The notes beneath the pieces are model-generated. The model had not been told where the DNA came from. It did not search any database and saw nothing but the letters and a program-made list of their open reading frames with translations. DNA of 64,000 bases from Chryseobacterium lathyri (GTDB taxonomy: Bacteria > Bacteroidota > Bacteroidia > Flavobacteriales > Weeksellaceae), in NCBI RefSeq assembly GCF_003290185.1, contig NZ_QNFY01000006.1, positions 248,001-312,000 of the forward strand. The letters run 5' to 3'. Shown in pieces: positions 33,217-42,602 of the stretch. Position 1 is the first letter of the stretch. Every line of letters begins with the position of its first letter. The translations under genes were made by a program, and so were the position numbers.

Positions 33217-34255
33217 ATTAAGAATTCTGATTCTTTTTATTGTAAGTAGTTTCTCATTAATCAATTGTCAAAATAAAAAAATGGAACAAAAATACAGCTG
33301 GTTGGGAACCCTTTCGGCACCGCAGGAATATCCAATGGAAATTTACAAAGGAGCTCTCATCGCAGATGATTTTACCTACGGCTTCGATGCCATCTGGGGT
33401 ACACAGAATACAGGCTGGGGAAATGAAGGCGGAACAATGAGTGTAGAAACCAGCCAGATGGATATTCCCCACAAGCTGGAATTTACCTGGTATTCTTTGG
33501 TAGAGAATAAATTCTATACCGGAAAATGGGACCTGAATAAAGAAAAAATAAAAGATCTTTTCGATAAAGGTTTTATAGATCAGGATAATGGTAAAAAGAC
33601 TACATACAGTAATTTCATTGTTGGTCTTGCCCCAAAAGGGAAGGTGGTTTTATGGATCAACGGTCCGGGAAACCAGAAAGAAGTAGGCGCTTTTCAGGCT
33701 CATGATACCATTATTACCAAAGAAAAAGCATACGAAAACGCACAGTATATGCTGAAAGAAGGTTTCGCAGACAGAATGCTGAAAGATCCGTCTTATGAAA
33801 CATTTAAGCCTGAGATCAGAGCTAAAATAGAAAAAGAAGGGTATCCAGCTCCGGATCTCTATGAAGTATACAGAGAAAAATATAACTGGAAACCCTCAGT
33901 TACTTTGCCGGAAGGCGGTGAGTGGATTGATTTCGGATTCACTAATTATAATGGAGAACAGGAAAACCTCTTCGGAGAAAGCCTGACAGCTGATACTTAT
34001 AAAAAACGGGCTGCCCCAAAATTCTGCGGTTTTTACTGGAGGGATAAGAATAAAAAAAGATACGGCGTATGGGTAGACTCTTTTGATGAAAAAGAAATTT
34101 TTGAATTATTCAGGAAACTCGGAAATGAAAAAAATATAGACTTAATCATTAAAGTCAATGCAGATAATACAGGAGCTAATCTATCATTAAAGAGCGAGAA
34201 AGAAGAACTTCCGGTTACAAAAGCAAAAATCAGGCTTTCGCGTGCAATAGAATAA
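33203..34255 (+). CDS. DUF2931-family lipoprotein
   Basis: 350 aa. Signal and lipobox are ILILFIVSSFSLINC (Cys22). The mature part has PMEIYKGALIADDFTYGFDA, WGNEGGTMSVETSQMDIPHK and LEFTWYSLVENKFYTGKWDL, the layout of DUF2931. The C-terminal half adds a second globular region (PKFCGFYWRDKNKKRYGVWV). DUF2931 proteins often occur beside T6SS effectors in Bacteroidetes. Located directly before a DUF2235 lipase-like gene, it is a candidate periplasmic immunity protein; this is inference. Confidence 0.8.
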   Translation: METSKLRILILFIVSSFSLINCQNKKMEQKYSWLGTLSAPQEYPMEIYKGALIADDFTYGFDAIWGTQNTGWGNEGGTMSVETSQMDIPHKLEFTWYSLVENKFYTGKWDLNKEKIKDLFDKGFIDQDNGKKTTYSNFIVGLAPKGKVVLWINGPGNQKEVGAFQAHDTIITKEKAYENAQYMLKEGFADRMLKDPSYETFKPEIRAKIEKEGYPAPDLYEVYREKYNWKPSVTLPEGGEWIDFGFTNYNGEQENLFGESLTADTYKKRAAPKFCGFYWRDKNKKRYGVWVDSFDEKEIFELFRKLGNEKNIDLIIKVNADNTGANLSLKSEKEELPVTKAKIRLSRAIE

Positions 34256-34306
34256 TATCCTTCATAAAATTATAATCAGTCTGTCAACAAAAATAAAATA
34301 AGAACG

Positions 34307-35725
34307 ATGCACAATAATAAATTTGGAGATTATACACCGGAAATATCCAAAGAGGAAGTGTTAGACATTACTCTTGGGATGTTTTTTGACGGAACTTTGA
34401 ATAATAAAACCAATACCATAGAAAGGAGGAACAAAACTGCCGACTACAAGAAAAATGGAGGCTCACCCACCGATAACAACAGTTATAATAACGACTGGAG
34501 CAATGTGGCGCGTTTATGGGACAATTATGATAAAAATTTTGGCATTTACATTGAAGGTATCGGTACAGAAGATAAAGAAGAAGATTCTATGCTTGGCTAT
34601 GCCTTTGGAACAGGTGCTACCGGGATCCGTGGGAAGGTGAGAAAAGGCTGCGAAGAGATCGTAAAAAAAGTAAAAAATATAAAGAATGCAAAAAAAGCAG
34701 ATAAAATTGCAGTCCTTACTTTTGATGTTTTCGGTTTCAGCAGGGGTGCTGCTGCTGCCCGTAATTTCGTCCATGAAATAGGTAAATCCAAATATAAAGC
34801 GACCACCACTACTGTTTCACATCAAGGTGTCACGGTAACTGCCCGTTACGACAGCGACGGTACGGGAGGAATACAAAGTGGAGAGCTTCCGAAATGGGGC
34901 CATCTGGGACTTAAGCTGCAGGAGGCCGGAATTACAGTGGATGTGCTGAAAGTGAGGTTTCTGGGTATTTATGATACCGTTTCCTCCTATTCAAAAAACT
35001 TTTCTGCCACGCCGAACTTTCATAATGACGTAGAAGAACTGAGCCTGAATGATATCGGTAGAGCACAGAGCGTAATTCATTTTGTGGCAGAAAATGAACA
35101 CAGGGAAAATTTCGACCTTACGAATGTGCATGTAGGAATAGAAAAAATATTTCCCGGCGTTCATTGTGATGTAGGAGGAGCTTACGAAAACGGCCCGGAA
35201 ATATGGGAAGAACTTGAAACATCCTGGACAACCAGCACAAAATTAAAGGCCTTTAGAAGCGAGCTTATAGCAGAATCCTGGTATAAAGAAGAAGAACTTA
35301 CCATTACTCCGGGCTTTTATCTGTCGTTAAGGGGAGAACGTAAGCTTATAAAAAAAACATACAGCTATATTCCGTTACATTTTATGGCAGAATATGGTGT
35401 TCAGAAAACAGTTCCCCTGACTTTAAAGAAAATTACTGACGAAAAGTATTCCATTTCATCAGACGCCCTGCTGGTAAGAATAAAAAACCGCTTAAGACCT
35501 TATGCAATGGGAGATGGAAAACAGTACATCTTTAAGCGGTATAAAGATCTTGAAAGAGCATACGGCGGAATACCTATACCGGAACATAAATATGCTGACT
35601 ATCAGAAAGAGATGAAAGAACAGGATGACTTGAGAACATTAAGAAACACGTACCTTCACAGGTCAGCAAGAAGAGAAGGGATAGGAATGGATCCGACACC
35701 GGACAGAATAAGAGTGCTCCATTAA
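34307..35725 (+). CDS. T6SS phospholipase effector candidate (DUF2235/Tle1-like)
   Basis: 472 aa alpha/beta-hydrolase of the DUF2235 type. LGMFFDGTLNNKTN is the N-terminal signature, and GFSRGAAAARNFVHEIG is the nucleophile elbow with Ser145. Asp223 in GIYDTVSSY and His286 in HCDVGGAYENG complete the likely triad. Tle1-type T6SS effectors of this family attack membrane phospholipids of rival cells. There is no secretion signal, as expected for a T6SS cargo. It lies downstream of VgrG and a DUF2931 lipoprotein. Confidence 0.88.
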   Translation: MHNNKFGDYTPEISKEEVLDITLGMFFDGTLNNKTNTIERRNKTADYKKNGGSPTDNNSYNNDWSNVARLWDNYDKNFGIYIEGIGTEDKEEDSMLGYAFGTGATGIRGKVRKGCEEIVKKVKNIKNAKKADKIAVLTFDVFGFSRGAAAARNFVHEIGKSKYKATTTTVSHQGVTVTARYDSDGTGGIQSGELPKWGHLGLKLQEAGITVDVLKVRFLGIYDTVSSYSKNFSATPNFHNDVEELSLNDIGRAQSVIHFVAENEHRENFDLTNVHVGIEKIFPGVHCDVGGAYENGPEIWEELETSWTTSTKLKAFRSELIAESWYKEEELTITPGFYLSLRGERKLIKKTYSYIPLHFMAEYGVQKTVPLTLKKITDEKYSISSDALLVRIKNRLRPYAMGDGKQYIFKRYKDLERAYGGIPIPEHKYADYQKEMKEQDDLRTLRNTYLHRSARREGIGMDPTPDRIRVLH

Positions 35726-35780
35726 TGGTTTACCATAAACAAGCAAAATAAGAAAGAGAATACGAAGCCGGATTATTTTT

Positions 35781-36821
35781 ATGCAGAAATTTAATATACA
35801 TACTGTTCAGAAAGGAGAAAGCTTAAAAAGCATAAGTCTGCTGTATAATTTAGACACAGGTGCTTTAAAGTTATTTCATAGTAACCACTGCAACGTAAAA
35901 GATATGATTCTGATTGAGCTCACGGGGCAGAAAGAAATTTTTCTTCCCAGGACGGCTGTAACGGATAAAAACAGACTGGTAAAGTTCGGCCAGGCAAACA
36001 GCCTGATCTTTCAGCCGGAGAACTCATTCAGCAGATATGGAGTTACGGTGACTATTGAAAATAATGATCATAAAAATGAACTGAAATACGAAACATCAGT
36101 ACGCTGGCTGAAAAAGGAAAATAAGCTTCATTTTTTTGAAATAGACAGAACTTCCAATCTGTATCTGAACGAAGAGGAAGTAAATGAAATAGCTGATCTC
36201 CTGGCATATAAAACATCCAAAGTTTTGTATCCCTTACAGATCAGTGTCGATGAGCAGGGGAAATTTAATGCAGTGGAAAATTTTTCGGTCTTTAAAGAAA
36301 GGTGGGCAGCTGTAAAAGAGGAAGTTTATAAAGAGTTTGAAGGCGAAACGGTAGACACCTACTGTGAAAAGATAGAAAAAATAATAGATGAGCCTGATGT
36401 GATCAGTCTTTATCTTAAAAATGATTATTTCATCAGAACATTATTTTTCGGGGTTTATCAGAGCTTTGGACAGAATTATGAGACAAAGCTAATGGAAAGT
36501 TTCCCTGTGGTAGATAATCCGGTAGAGCCGAAGTATGAAATAAAACTGGAGATTGATCCGCTGAAAGGAGAATCAGGCTTGGTTAATGTAGAAGGCGAAG
36601 GCAGATTAAACGATGAAAGAAGCATATATGATTTCGTAAATAAAGCTCCTTTTTCCATGATCATTGAAGATAATCCGCAGATGAATCATGAAGGGAATTT
36701 CAGGATAGTGTATTATCTGAACGGGCAAAATTTACTTGTAAAATCCATGTATTTAGAATGTGATATCCAACTTGAGAAGAAAAAGAAAATAGCAGTAGTA
36801 ATTGCGATGCTGACTGAATAA
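35781..36821 (+). CDS. LysM-domain protein of the T6SS cluster
   Basis: 346 aa with no signal peptide. Residues 4-55 look like a LysM domain (IHTVQKGESLKSISLLYNLD). The rest is not recognised; it is rich in strands and acidic helices (YKEFEGETVDTYCEKIEKII). LysM-like proteins occur in T6SS and contractile injection loci as spike-binding parts, so it may be an adaptor for the lipase or the PAAR-like protein. Function unproven. Confidence 0.7.
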   Translation: MQKFNIHTVQKGESLKSISLLYNLDTGALKLFHSNHCNVKDMILIELTGQKEIFLPRTAVTDKNRLVKFGQANSLIFQPENSFSRYGVTVTIENNDHKNELKYETSVRWLKKENKLHFFEIDRTSNLYLNEEEVNEIADLLAYKTSKVLYPLQISVDEQGKFNAVENFSVFKERWAAVKEEVYKEFEGETVDTYCEKIEKIIDEPDVISLYLKNDYFIRTLFFGVYQSFGQNYETKLMESFPVVDNPVEPKYEIKLEIDPLKGESGLVNVEGEGRLNDERSIYDFVNKAPFSMIIEDNPQMNHEGNFRIVYYLNGQNLLVKSMYLECDIQLEKKKKIAVVIAMLTE

Positions 36822-36838
36822 TTAAAAAAACTACCAAA

Positions 36839-37879
36839 ATGAAAATTAAACCAAATCATAAATTTTCCATATTTGTTTTTATATTGAGTTTTAGCCTGTA
36901 TTTCGGGCAAAAAGTGGAATTTAATGTCCCGCAAGATATCGAGACCTTACAAAACTCTATTTTTTATTTCCAGAATGACTTCACCAAAGATGAAGCTAAA
37001 GCTGCCGCAGCATCCGACAGAGATTTTTCAACCACTGTCGATCTTTATAATCTGAAATATGATGCAGATACCAAAAATCCTTATCTGGATCTGGCATTAA
37101 AAAGCGGTTCGAAGCCTAAACAGTTTATCCAGCAGGCGGTATGGAATGTCAATTTGAAAAAGATCTCCGCAAAAAGCACGAAAGTCACCGTTTTTCTTGA
37201 AAAAGTAATTCCGGATAGCTGGTCGAAGAAAGAGGTAGATACAAAACTGACCAAATCTACTGGGAAAGTGGAGAAAGAGATTAAAGAATTTCTTTTAACC
37301 TACAAACGCAAAGAACCTTCAAATGATTATGATGCATCATTAACTGACAGCGTAGCTGCCACAACCTATACTACTGCAGTAACTACAACGGATATGATTG
37401 AAGAAAATCCGAAGCAGAAAAAAGTGTCAAAAAAACTACAGACTCTGTTCGGGAAAAAACAGTTTATAGCGTTACCGGCCACGTCCGATACCTTCACAAA
37501 ACTTTTACACGTAAGTCCAAGTGAATTGGAATGCAAAGACTGCAAAGGTGGAAAATATTCCAACTGGGATTTTGATGATTTCAATATGATCTACGCAAAT
37601 ATGAGCACTGGCCTGGAATATTATGCCATTCAATATTACGGGGAGGATATGGTTTCAGGATTACCTCATGGCCTGGTATTCAATGACAGCTCACCATCAG
37701 AATGTAAGCAGAAATTTTCAAGGTATAACGCAAAGCTTTATCAGACCGTAGGAGATACGAATGAAAATTCAGAAAAAGCTCTAACCGTTGTTACTTTCAA
37801 GATGAATTCCTCCTTTGTCCGTCTGGAATTCGGGAATGAATATTTAACCAGAGTAGTAATTTCAAATAAAGAATTTTAG
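36839..37879 (+). CDS. Hypothetical secreted protein of the T6SS cluster
   Basis: 346 aa with a Sec signal (FSIFVFILSFSLYFGQ) and no lipobox. It is not recognised. The N-terminal half is lysine-rich and helical; a CKDCKGGKYSNWDFDDF motif lies in the C-terminal half, followed by a Trp/Tyr-rich region. Being exported and next to effector genes, it may be a periplasmic immunity or binding protein. It begins 17 bases after the LysM gene and ends 2 bases before the DUF4280 gene. Confidence 0.65.
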   Translation: MKIKPNHKFSIFVFILSFSLYFGQKVEFNVPQDIETLQNSIFYFQNDFTKDEAKAAAASDRDFSTTVDLYNLKYDADTKNPYLDLALKSGSKPKQFIQQAVWNVNLKKISAKSTKVTVFLEKVIPDSWSKKEVDTKLTKSTGKVEKEIKEFLLTYKRKEPSNDYDASLTDSVAATTYTTAVTTTDMIEENPKQKKVSKKLQTLFGKKQFIALPATSDTFTKLLHVSPSELECKDCKGGKYSNWDFDDFNMIYANMSTGLEYYAIQYYGEDMVSGLPHGLVFNDSSPSECKQKFSRYNAKLYQTVGDTNENSEKALTVVTFKMNSSFVRLEFGNEYLTRVVISNKEF

Positions 37880-37881
37880 CC

Positions 37882-38370
37882 ATGGCAGAAAAACATATTG
37901 TAGTACAGGGTGCTATCTGCAAATGCCAGTTCGGACAGCTTCCGGACAAACTCAAAGTGCTATCACATCAGAAAGAATACGCTAATGATAAAAATGCTTC
38001 CAAAAAACTTATCGTAACCACAAAAGAAATAGGTGCGGCTACATTTGAAAAAAATACCTTCGGAAACTGTATCAAAATGGGAGTTCCGCCGCCGCCATGC
38101 AAAATCATGGTAACAGAGTGGAAAGATTTTTATGAAAAAGTGCAGCTTAATAACGGCGGCTATATTATCGTAGAAACCAGCAAAGCCATCTGTGCCATTG
38201 CCGGGACACCGTGTATTGAGATCATAGACCACGGACAGAGAACAGAGGGTAGCCCGCAGAACTTTAAAAATGCTGATCCGGATGTACAGCAGCAGATCAA
38301 TCCGTTGGTGAATTCCGAAGAAATGTATAAAGAACAGCCTGAATATGGCGGGCAGGATGGTGTAATCTAA
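37882..38370 (+). CDS. PAAR-like protein (DUF4280)
   Basis: 162 aa. HIVVQGAICKCQFGQLPDKL is the N-terminal DUF4280 signature; FEKNTFGNCIKMGVPPPPCK and SKAICAIAGTPCIEIIDHGQ hold the conserved Cys residues. DUF4280 proteins are related to PAAR spike tips and cap VgrG or link effectors to it. A role as the tip for the 887-aa protein encoded 12 bases downstream is likely. Confidence 0.9.
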   Translation: MAEKHIVVQGAICKCQFGQLPDKLKVLSHQKEYANDKNASKKLIVTTKEIGAATFEKNTFGNCIKMGVPPPPCKIMVTEWKDFYEKVQLNNGGYIIVETSKAICAIAGTPCIEIIDHGQRTEGSPQNFKNADPDVQQQINPLVNSEEMYKEQPEYGGQDGVI

Positions 38371-38381
38371 ACGATAAAGAA

Positions 38382-41045
38382 ATGGCAAAAGGAGTAAAAA
38401 AAATAAAGATTACAAAAGGCAGGTATTATCCGAAAATGTCTGTTCCGGGTCAGAGAGTTACTATTGTCCCGAACCAGGATGTCACTTTCCAGGTAGAAGA
38501 ATGGCTGCCGGATACAACGGCTGAAGATAAAAAGAAACCCGTGATTTGGATGAGGCAGACCAACGACCGCAAAATTATTATCTATCAGGCTCCATCTACC
38601 ACAGGCTATAAATTCAGTATTGATAAACAGTACTGCGGAAGTTATCAATTCTACATTGAGGCAAGTTTTTCAGGAAAGAGAGACACCAAAAATAATGTGG
38701 GACTTTATGTGAAAGGGTGGTGCGAACCCAAAATTGTTACCAGTAAATGGACTACCCAGAGAGGAAGCAAGACCAGCATTAAAAACCAGAATAAAGTCAA
38801 TCATATTTCCTACGGTCATATCGTATATCTTAACCTGACCACAGAAGGTCTTAATGGAAATACGCTGACTATTGAACTTTGGAACCAACAGTCTGCAAAA
38901 GATGACAAGCTGGTTCATGTATACAATAATGTACAGGTTATAGATGGTGAGGTCAATTTAAAAATAGAAAATACCTACTCATGGATGGCACATGTAGATA
39001 ACATCCAGAACGTAGAAGAGTTTTATGTCAAAGTAAAAGATTCCGCTTCCAAAAAGTACATCAAAGATAATCTGGGTGATGATCTTCATGCCATCTACCT
39101 GAATGTGAAAAATAAAGTCGTTACCACCAACGCCAATGTCAGTAAAAATCAGACCCCTACAAAAGTATACAAGCCGGATGTAAATTCCGTCCGTCAGGAA
39201 CCCTGCAGGTTTGAAGTGATAAAGATCACCGAAACCGAAGTGAAAGACGGAAAAGCCAGTAGTACAACCGTGATGGTTTTTGATAATGGTAAAGGAATAA
39301 AAAAGGCACAATCTGCAGCCTTGCAGGAACGTATCGAGAGAACGATTTATTATAAATTCGATTCCACGGTAATAGATAAAAACGGGGAAGCTATACTTAA
39401 CAATGTGCTTAAGTTTCTTCTTGAGCATAAAGACTCTACCATGAATCTCAGCGGTTATGCCTGCGTTATTGGGAAACAGAATCACAATAAAGGACTGTCC
39501 CAAAGGAGAGCTGACGTTGTAAAGAAATTTTTTGCAGACGGAGGCCTTGATCCGGGAAGAATCATTTCCGTTGGTAAAGGAGAAGTAGATCCTACCGATG
39601 ATAAAATGGGCAGGGATAATATCAAATACAAAAATGAGAAAGACTACGAAAACAACCGTAGAGTAGACATCTCTTTTGTATTTAATGCCCACGATGCCCA
39701 GACTGTTAATTACGAAGTGGTGGCTCCTACAGAGTCAACAAAAAAAGATATCACTATTGATATCACAGGATTTGATACCACTGAATGCTATCGCGACAGT
39801 AAAGGTAAACATAAAAAGCAGATCCTGATGGTTGATGTCGGTCAGGCAATAGATAAAGGAGATACCAAACAGACTTTCGCTCCATCATCCTTTAATTATA
39901 AAGTGTATTCGAATATATCCAGGTTAAATGCTGCTCCCATACAGTATATCTGGCCTATAGCGACCAATCCGAACCAGTTTCACATGCACATTCACAGCTG
40001 CAGGTATTTCAGCAATGATAAGAGAACAACGGTTTTAATCAAAGCATATCCGGATATTAAATGGGAACTGGCACTGGAATTTCAGGTCAATGTATCCAAC
40101 TATAAAGCGGCCAATATGCCGGCAGGAAACATATTTGCCAAACATCAGGAAAAATCCAGGCAGGCAGGCTACAAAAGATGGAGGATGAATGAAACCGGAA
40201 AAGTCCCGATTAACATAGGAGTAGGATTATCCGCAGAATGGGATGCCGGCAGGGAAAAAAGAAGTTTCACCAACGAATTTGCCGATAAGATAGAGCTGGT
40301 CGCAAAAATGATTGCCACCGCTGTCAATATCGTTCAGAATGCCATAAATTATGCACAGAGTGCCGCAAAAGAAACTGCTATTCCTGTTGGTTTTAATCTC
40401 AGATATCCCAAATTTACTGTTGTAGGAAAATGGTATCTGGAAAGAATCAATGAGAGAGCTGCTTTAAGTGTAATCGGAGAAGTAGGATTTGGCTTCAAAC
40501 CTCTGATAGGGGCAGAAGTTGTTATTGATATCATTGGTGCAGCTATTGCCGTAGCGTCTTATGGAGCAACAGGTAACCCCGCCGCTGCGAAAATTATTAA
40601 TAAATTTAGAGGCGGATTAGAAAAACTTGGAGCTTCAGTTACCTTTACAGCTACATTTTATGGTGAGCTTGAAATTATGGTGGATGCCCTGAAAATTGAC
40701 AGTATCAACGGGATCAATATGCAGGGTAAAACCACGATCGGCGGGAAAATGGGTGCTACAATAGAACTCAGTATCAGCATTGAAGTAGGAACCGTAAAAG
40801 GAACCAAAGTGAAACCTATCGCTACATTTAAAGCGGCGGCTAAAGCTGATTCCTATTTTGGAGGTGACTTCGTCATAGATTCAGATACCACAGGATTATT
40901 TATCCAGCCCATTTTGAAGTTTTCAGGAGTTGTTCTTTCCGTAGAAATAGAAGGGGAAGTAGGTTGGTGGAAAAGTAATTTCAAAGTAGAAGAAAAGGTG
41001 ATGAAAGAAGAGACTTACTATATGGATAAAAAATATTTAACTTAA
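38382..41045 (+). CDS. Large OmpA-domain protein, candidate T6SS effector
   Basis: 887 aa, no signal peptide. Residues 1-270 are beta-rich and possibly Ig-like (GQRVTIVPNQDVTFQVEEW; YQFYIEASFSGKRDTKNNVG). Residues 322-433 form an OmpA-like peptidoglycan-binding domain (YYKFDSTVIDKNG; SQRRADVVKKFF; NRRVDISF). Residues 440-600 are another beta-rich part. The C-terminal 290 residues contain helices and hydrophobic stretches, including LIGAEVVIDIIGAAIAVASY, which may insert in a membrane. The layout PAAR-like gene then multi-domain gene then membrane proteins suggests an effector that binds the target wall and perforates its membrane. The toxic domain is not recognised. Confidence 0.75.
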   Translation: MAKGVKKIKITKGRYYPKMSVPGQRVTIVPNQDVTFQVEEWLPDTTAEDKKKPVIWMRQTNDRKIIIYQAPSTTGYKFSIDKQYCGSYQFYIEASFSGKRDTKNNVGLYVKGWCEPKIVTSKWTTQRGSKTSIKNQNKVNHISYGHIVYLNLTTEGLNGNTLTIELWNQQSAKDDKLVHVYNNVQVIDGEVNLKIENTYSWMAHVDNIQNVEEFYVKVKDSASKKYIKDNLGDDLHAIYLNVKNKVVTTNANVSKNQTPTKVYKPDVNSVRQEPCRFEVIKITETEVKDGKASSTTVMVFDNGKGIKKAQSAALQERIERTIYYKFDSTVIDKNGEAILNNVLKFLLEHKDSTMNLSGYACVIGKQNHNKGLSQRRADVVKKFFADGGLDPGRIISVGKGEVDPTDDKMGRDNIKYKNEKDYENNRRVDISFVFNAHDAQTVNYEVVAPTESTKKDITIDITGFDTTECYRDSKGKHKKQILMVDVGQAIDKGDTKQTFAPSSFNYKVYSNISRLNAAPIQYIWPIATNPNQFHMHIHSCRYFSNDKRTTVLIKAYPDIKWELALEFQVNVSNYKAANMPAGNIFAKHQEKSRQAGYKRWRMNETGKVPINIGVGLSAEWDAGREKRSFTNEFADKIELVAKMIATAVNIVQNAINYAQSAAKETAIPVGFNLRYPKFTVVGKWYLERINERAALSVIGEVGFGFKPLIGAEVVIDIIGAAIAVASYGATGNPAAAKIINKFRGGLEKLGASVTFTATFYGELEIMVDALKIDSINGINMQGKTTIGGKMGATIELSISIEVGTVKGTKVKPIATFKAAAKADSYFGGDFVIDSDTTGLFIQPILKFSGVVLSVEIEGEVGWWKSNFKVEEKVMKEETYYMDKKYLT

Positions 41046-41053
41046 ATTCAGGT

Positions 41054-41869
41054 ATGCATAATTTTAAAAAACCATTATATTCCGTTTATCCCAGAATGTA
41101 TTGTTCGGGAACTATTTATGTGAATGATGTTCCTGTCATAGACTGGTACGGAGATGAGACAAAAGAAGGCGGGTTTGGAGGAGATACCATGATCAACCAG
41201 GCACTGCTTCAGAGCGGGAAATATCAGGTAGTTGGGAAAATGTATCCGCGATTGGGTAAAAATGTTTTAGATGAGGATGATACCCTGTCGGTAGATTTCT
41301 TTTGTGCAGATTTTGATAACTGGAAAGCATCCCGTGCTGAATTTCGCCCTAAAATGGAATCCCCATGGGACGGACTGACAGAGAATGTCCAACACCCGAC
41401 TTTTAATGTTGCCGGCGAAATAGAAGTGGAACTTCCTTTTGTACTGGATGGTTGGCAGCATTCAGTAGATTTTAAAGACATGAAAAAAGAAGACCTCTTC
41501 AGCGATGTTTTCAAATACTATAAGCAGATACGCGCAGTATTGGTTGAACATAATGTCGGAAAATACCTGGAAATGTCTCATGACAAAATGCAGCTTCAGG
41601 AGCAGGCTTTATATTATACTGAAGATCGGAAAAAAAGATTTTTAGACAGTGCCGGTCAATTGTTTGGACAGAATTTAGCAGTTGAAGAACTTAATGAAGC
41701 CGATCTGCACTTGGAAATCATGGGCTATGGTAAATTGGTAAGACTCATGAGAAAAGACGGATCTCAGCCGCTCCAGTTTAAAAGCCCCGACCTTGAAAAG
41801 CAAGGCAATATTGAAATGGAGGTCAAGCTTCACATGAGAACGAAAGAAAAAGGATTTAGTATTATTTAA
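41054..41869 (+). CDS. Hypothetical protein next to the candidate effector
   Basis: 271 aa, no signal or TM segment. It is not recognised. Beta-rich N-terminus (SGTIYVNDVPVIDWYGDETK), then a helical middle (DVFKYYKQIRAVLVEHNVGK). It lies 8 bases after the 887-aa gene and 12 bases before a membrane protein gene. It could be a cytosolic partner, chaperone or adaptor of the effector. Confidence 0.65.
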   Translation: MHNFKKPLYSVYPRMYCSGTIYVNDVPVIDWYGDETKEGGFGGDTMINQALLQSGKYQVVGKMYPRLGKNVLDEDDTLSVDFFCADFDNWKASRAEFRPKMESPWDGLTENVQHPTFNVAGEIEVELPFVLDGWQHSVDFKDMKKEDLFSDVFKYYKQIRAVLVEHNVGKYLEMSHDKMQLQEQALYYTEDRKKRFLDSAGQLFGQNLAVEELNEADLHLEIMGYGKLVRLMRKDGSQPLQFKSPDLEKQGNIEMEVKLHMRTKEKGFSII

Positions 41870-41881
41870 ATTATCCGGATC

Positions 41882-42538
41882 ATGACTTTTTTTGGAGGTT
41901 TCGTAGCGGTGGTTGTTCTGTTTTCCGTATTCTTAGGATACAGGATTTTTTCAAAAATTTCGGATAGAAAGCATGATTCCGGAAAAACAGGAGGTTTTCT
42001 TGAGAAGGCCTTTCTTTTGTTTTTTATTTCGTTAATAATGATTTCCATCAATGCTTTAACGTTCATTTTATCCTACTCATTTTTTTGGGAGAAGGCCTAC
42101 AGAACTTTTGATGAACCCCAATACACTGCAACAGTGATTGGATATAAGAAAGAAATCACAAAAGCTAAAAACTTTCCAAGTTCCTCTACCTACAGTGACA
42201 GAGCTATTTTTTTTCCGAAAGTAGAATATATTGATATGGAAGGCAAAAAAGTGGTGAAAACACTTGATATTACAAGCAATAATCCACCCGAACTGGGAGA
42301 GAAAATAAAAATTACAGATGCGGAAAATCAGGACAGTACAAATGCTGTGGAACTGGATTGGATAGTGTTGGCTGGTGGAGGTGTTTTTACAGGAGTTGCC
42401 GCTTTTTTTGCAGCACTGCTTACTACTTACGGTACATCATTTAACATGAAAAAAAGAGTAAAATGGTCTCTGGGTGTAGGGCTGGCACTTACTTTGATCA
42501 ATGTATGCTGCATTCTGTTCATCTATTTAAAACAGTAA
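41882..42538 (+). CDS. DUF3592-like membrane protein, candidate immunity protein
   Basis: 218 aa. About four TM helices: residues 3-22, 40-60, an extracytoplasmic domain of about 85 residues (YTATVIGYKKEITKAKNF and a later FFPKVEYIDMEGKKVVKTL), then two helices at 160-180 and 193-214. The central domain resembles DUF3592. Inner-membrane proteins beside pore-forming effectors are often their immunity proteins; here that is only suggested by position. Confidence 0.68.
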   Translation: MTFFGGFVAVVVLFSVFLGYRIFSKISDRKHDSGKTGGFLEKAFLLFFISLIMISINALTFILSYSFFWEKAYRTFDEPQYTATVIGYKKEITKAKNFPSSSTYSDRAIFFPKVEYIDMEGKKVVKTLDITSNNPPELGEKIKITDAENQDSTNAVELDWIVLAGGGVFTGVAAFFAALLTTYGTSFNMKKRVKWSLGVGLALTLINVCCILFIYLKQ

Positions 42539-42602
42539 AATAGTTGACCTGTTTCTCTGCAAGAATTTGTGAATGACATTAATAAATCAAATATAAAGTA
42601 TT

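Noticed and set aside
38700..39692. 237-codon minus-strand frame within the 887-aa gene
   Set aside because: It is antisense to a gene with a clear OmpA domain and has shadow-like Phe/Ile-rich composition.
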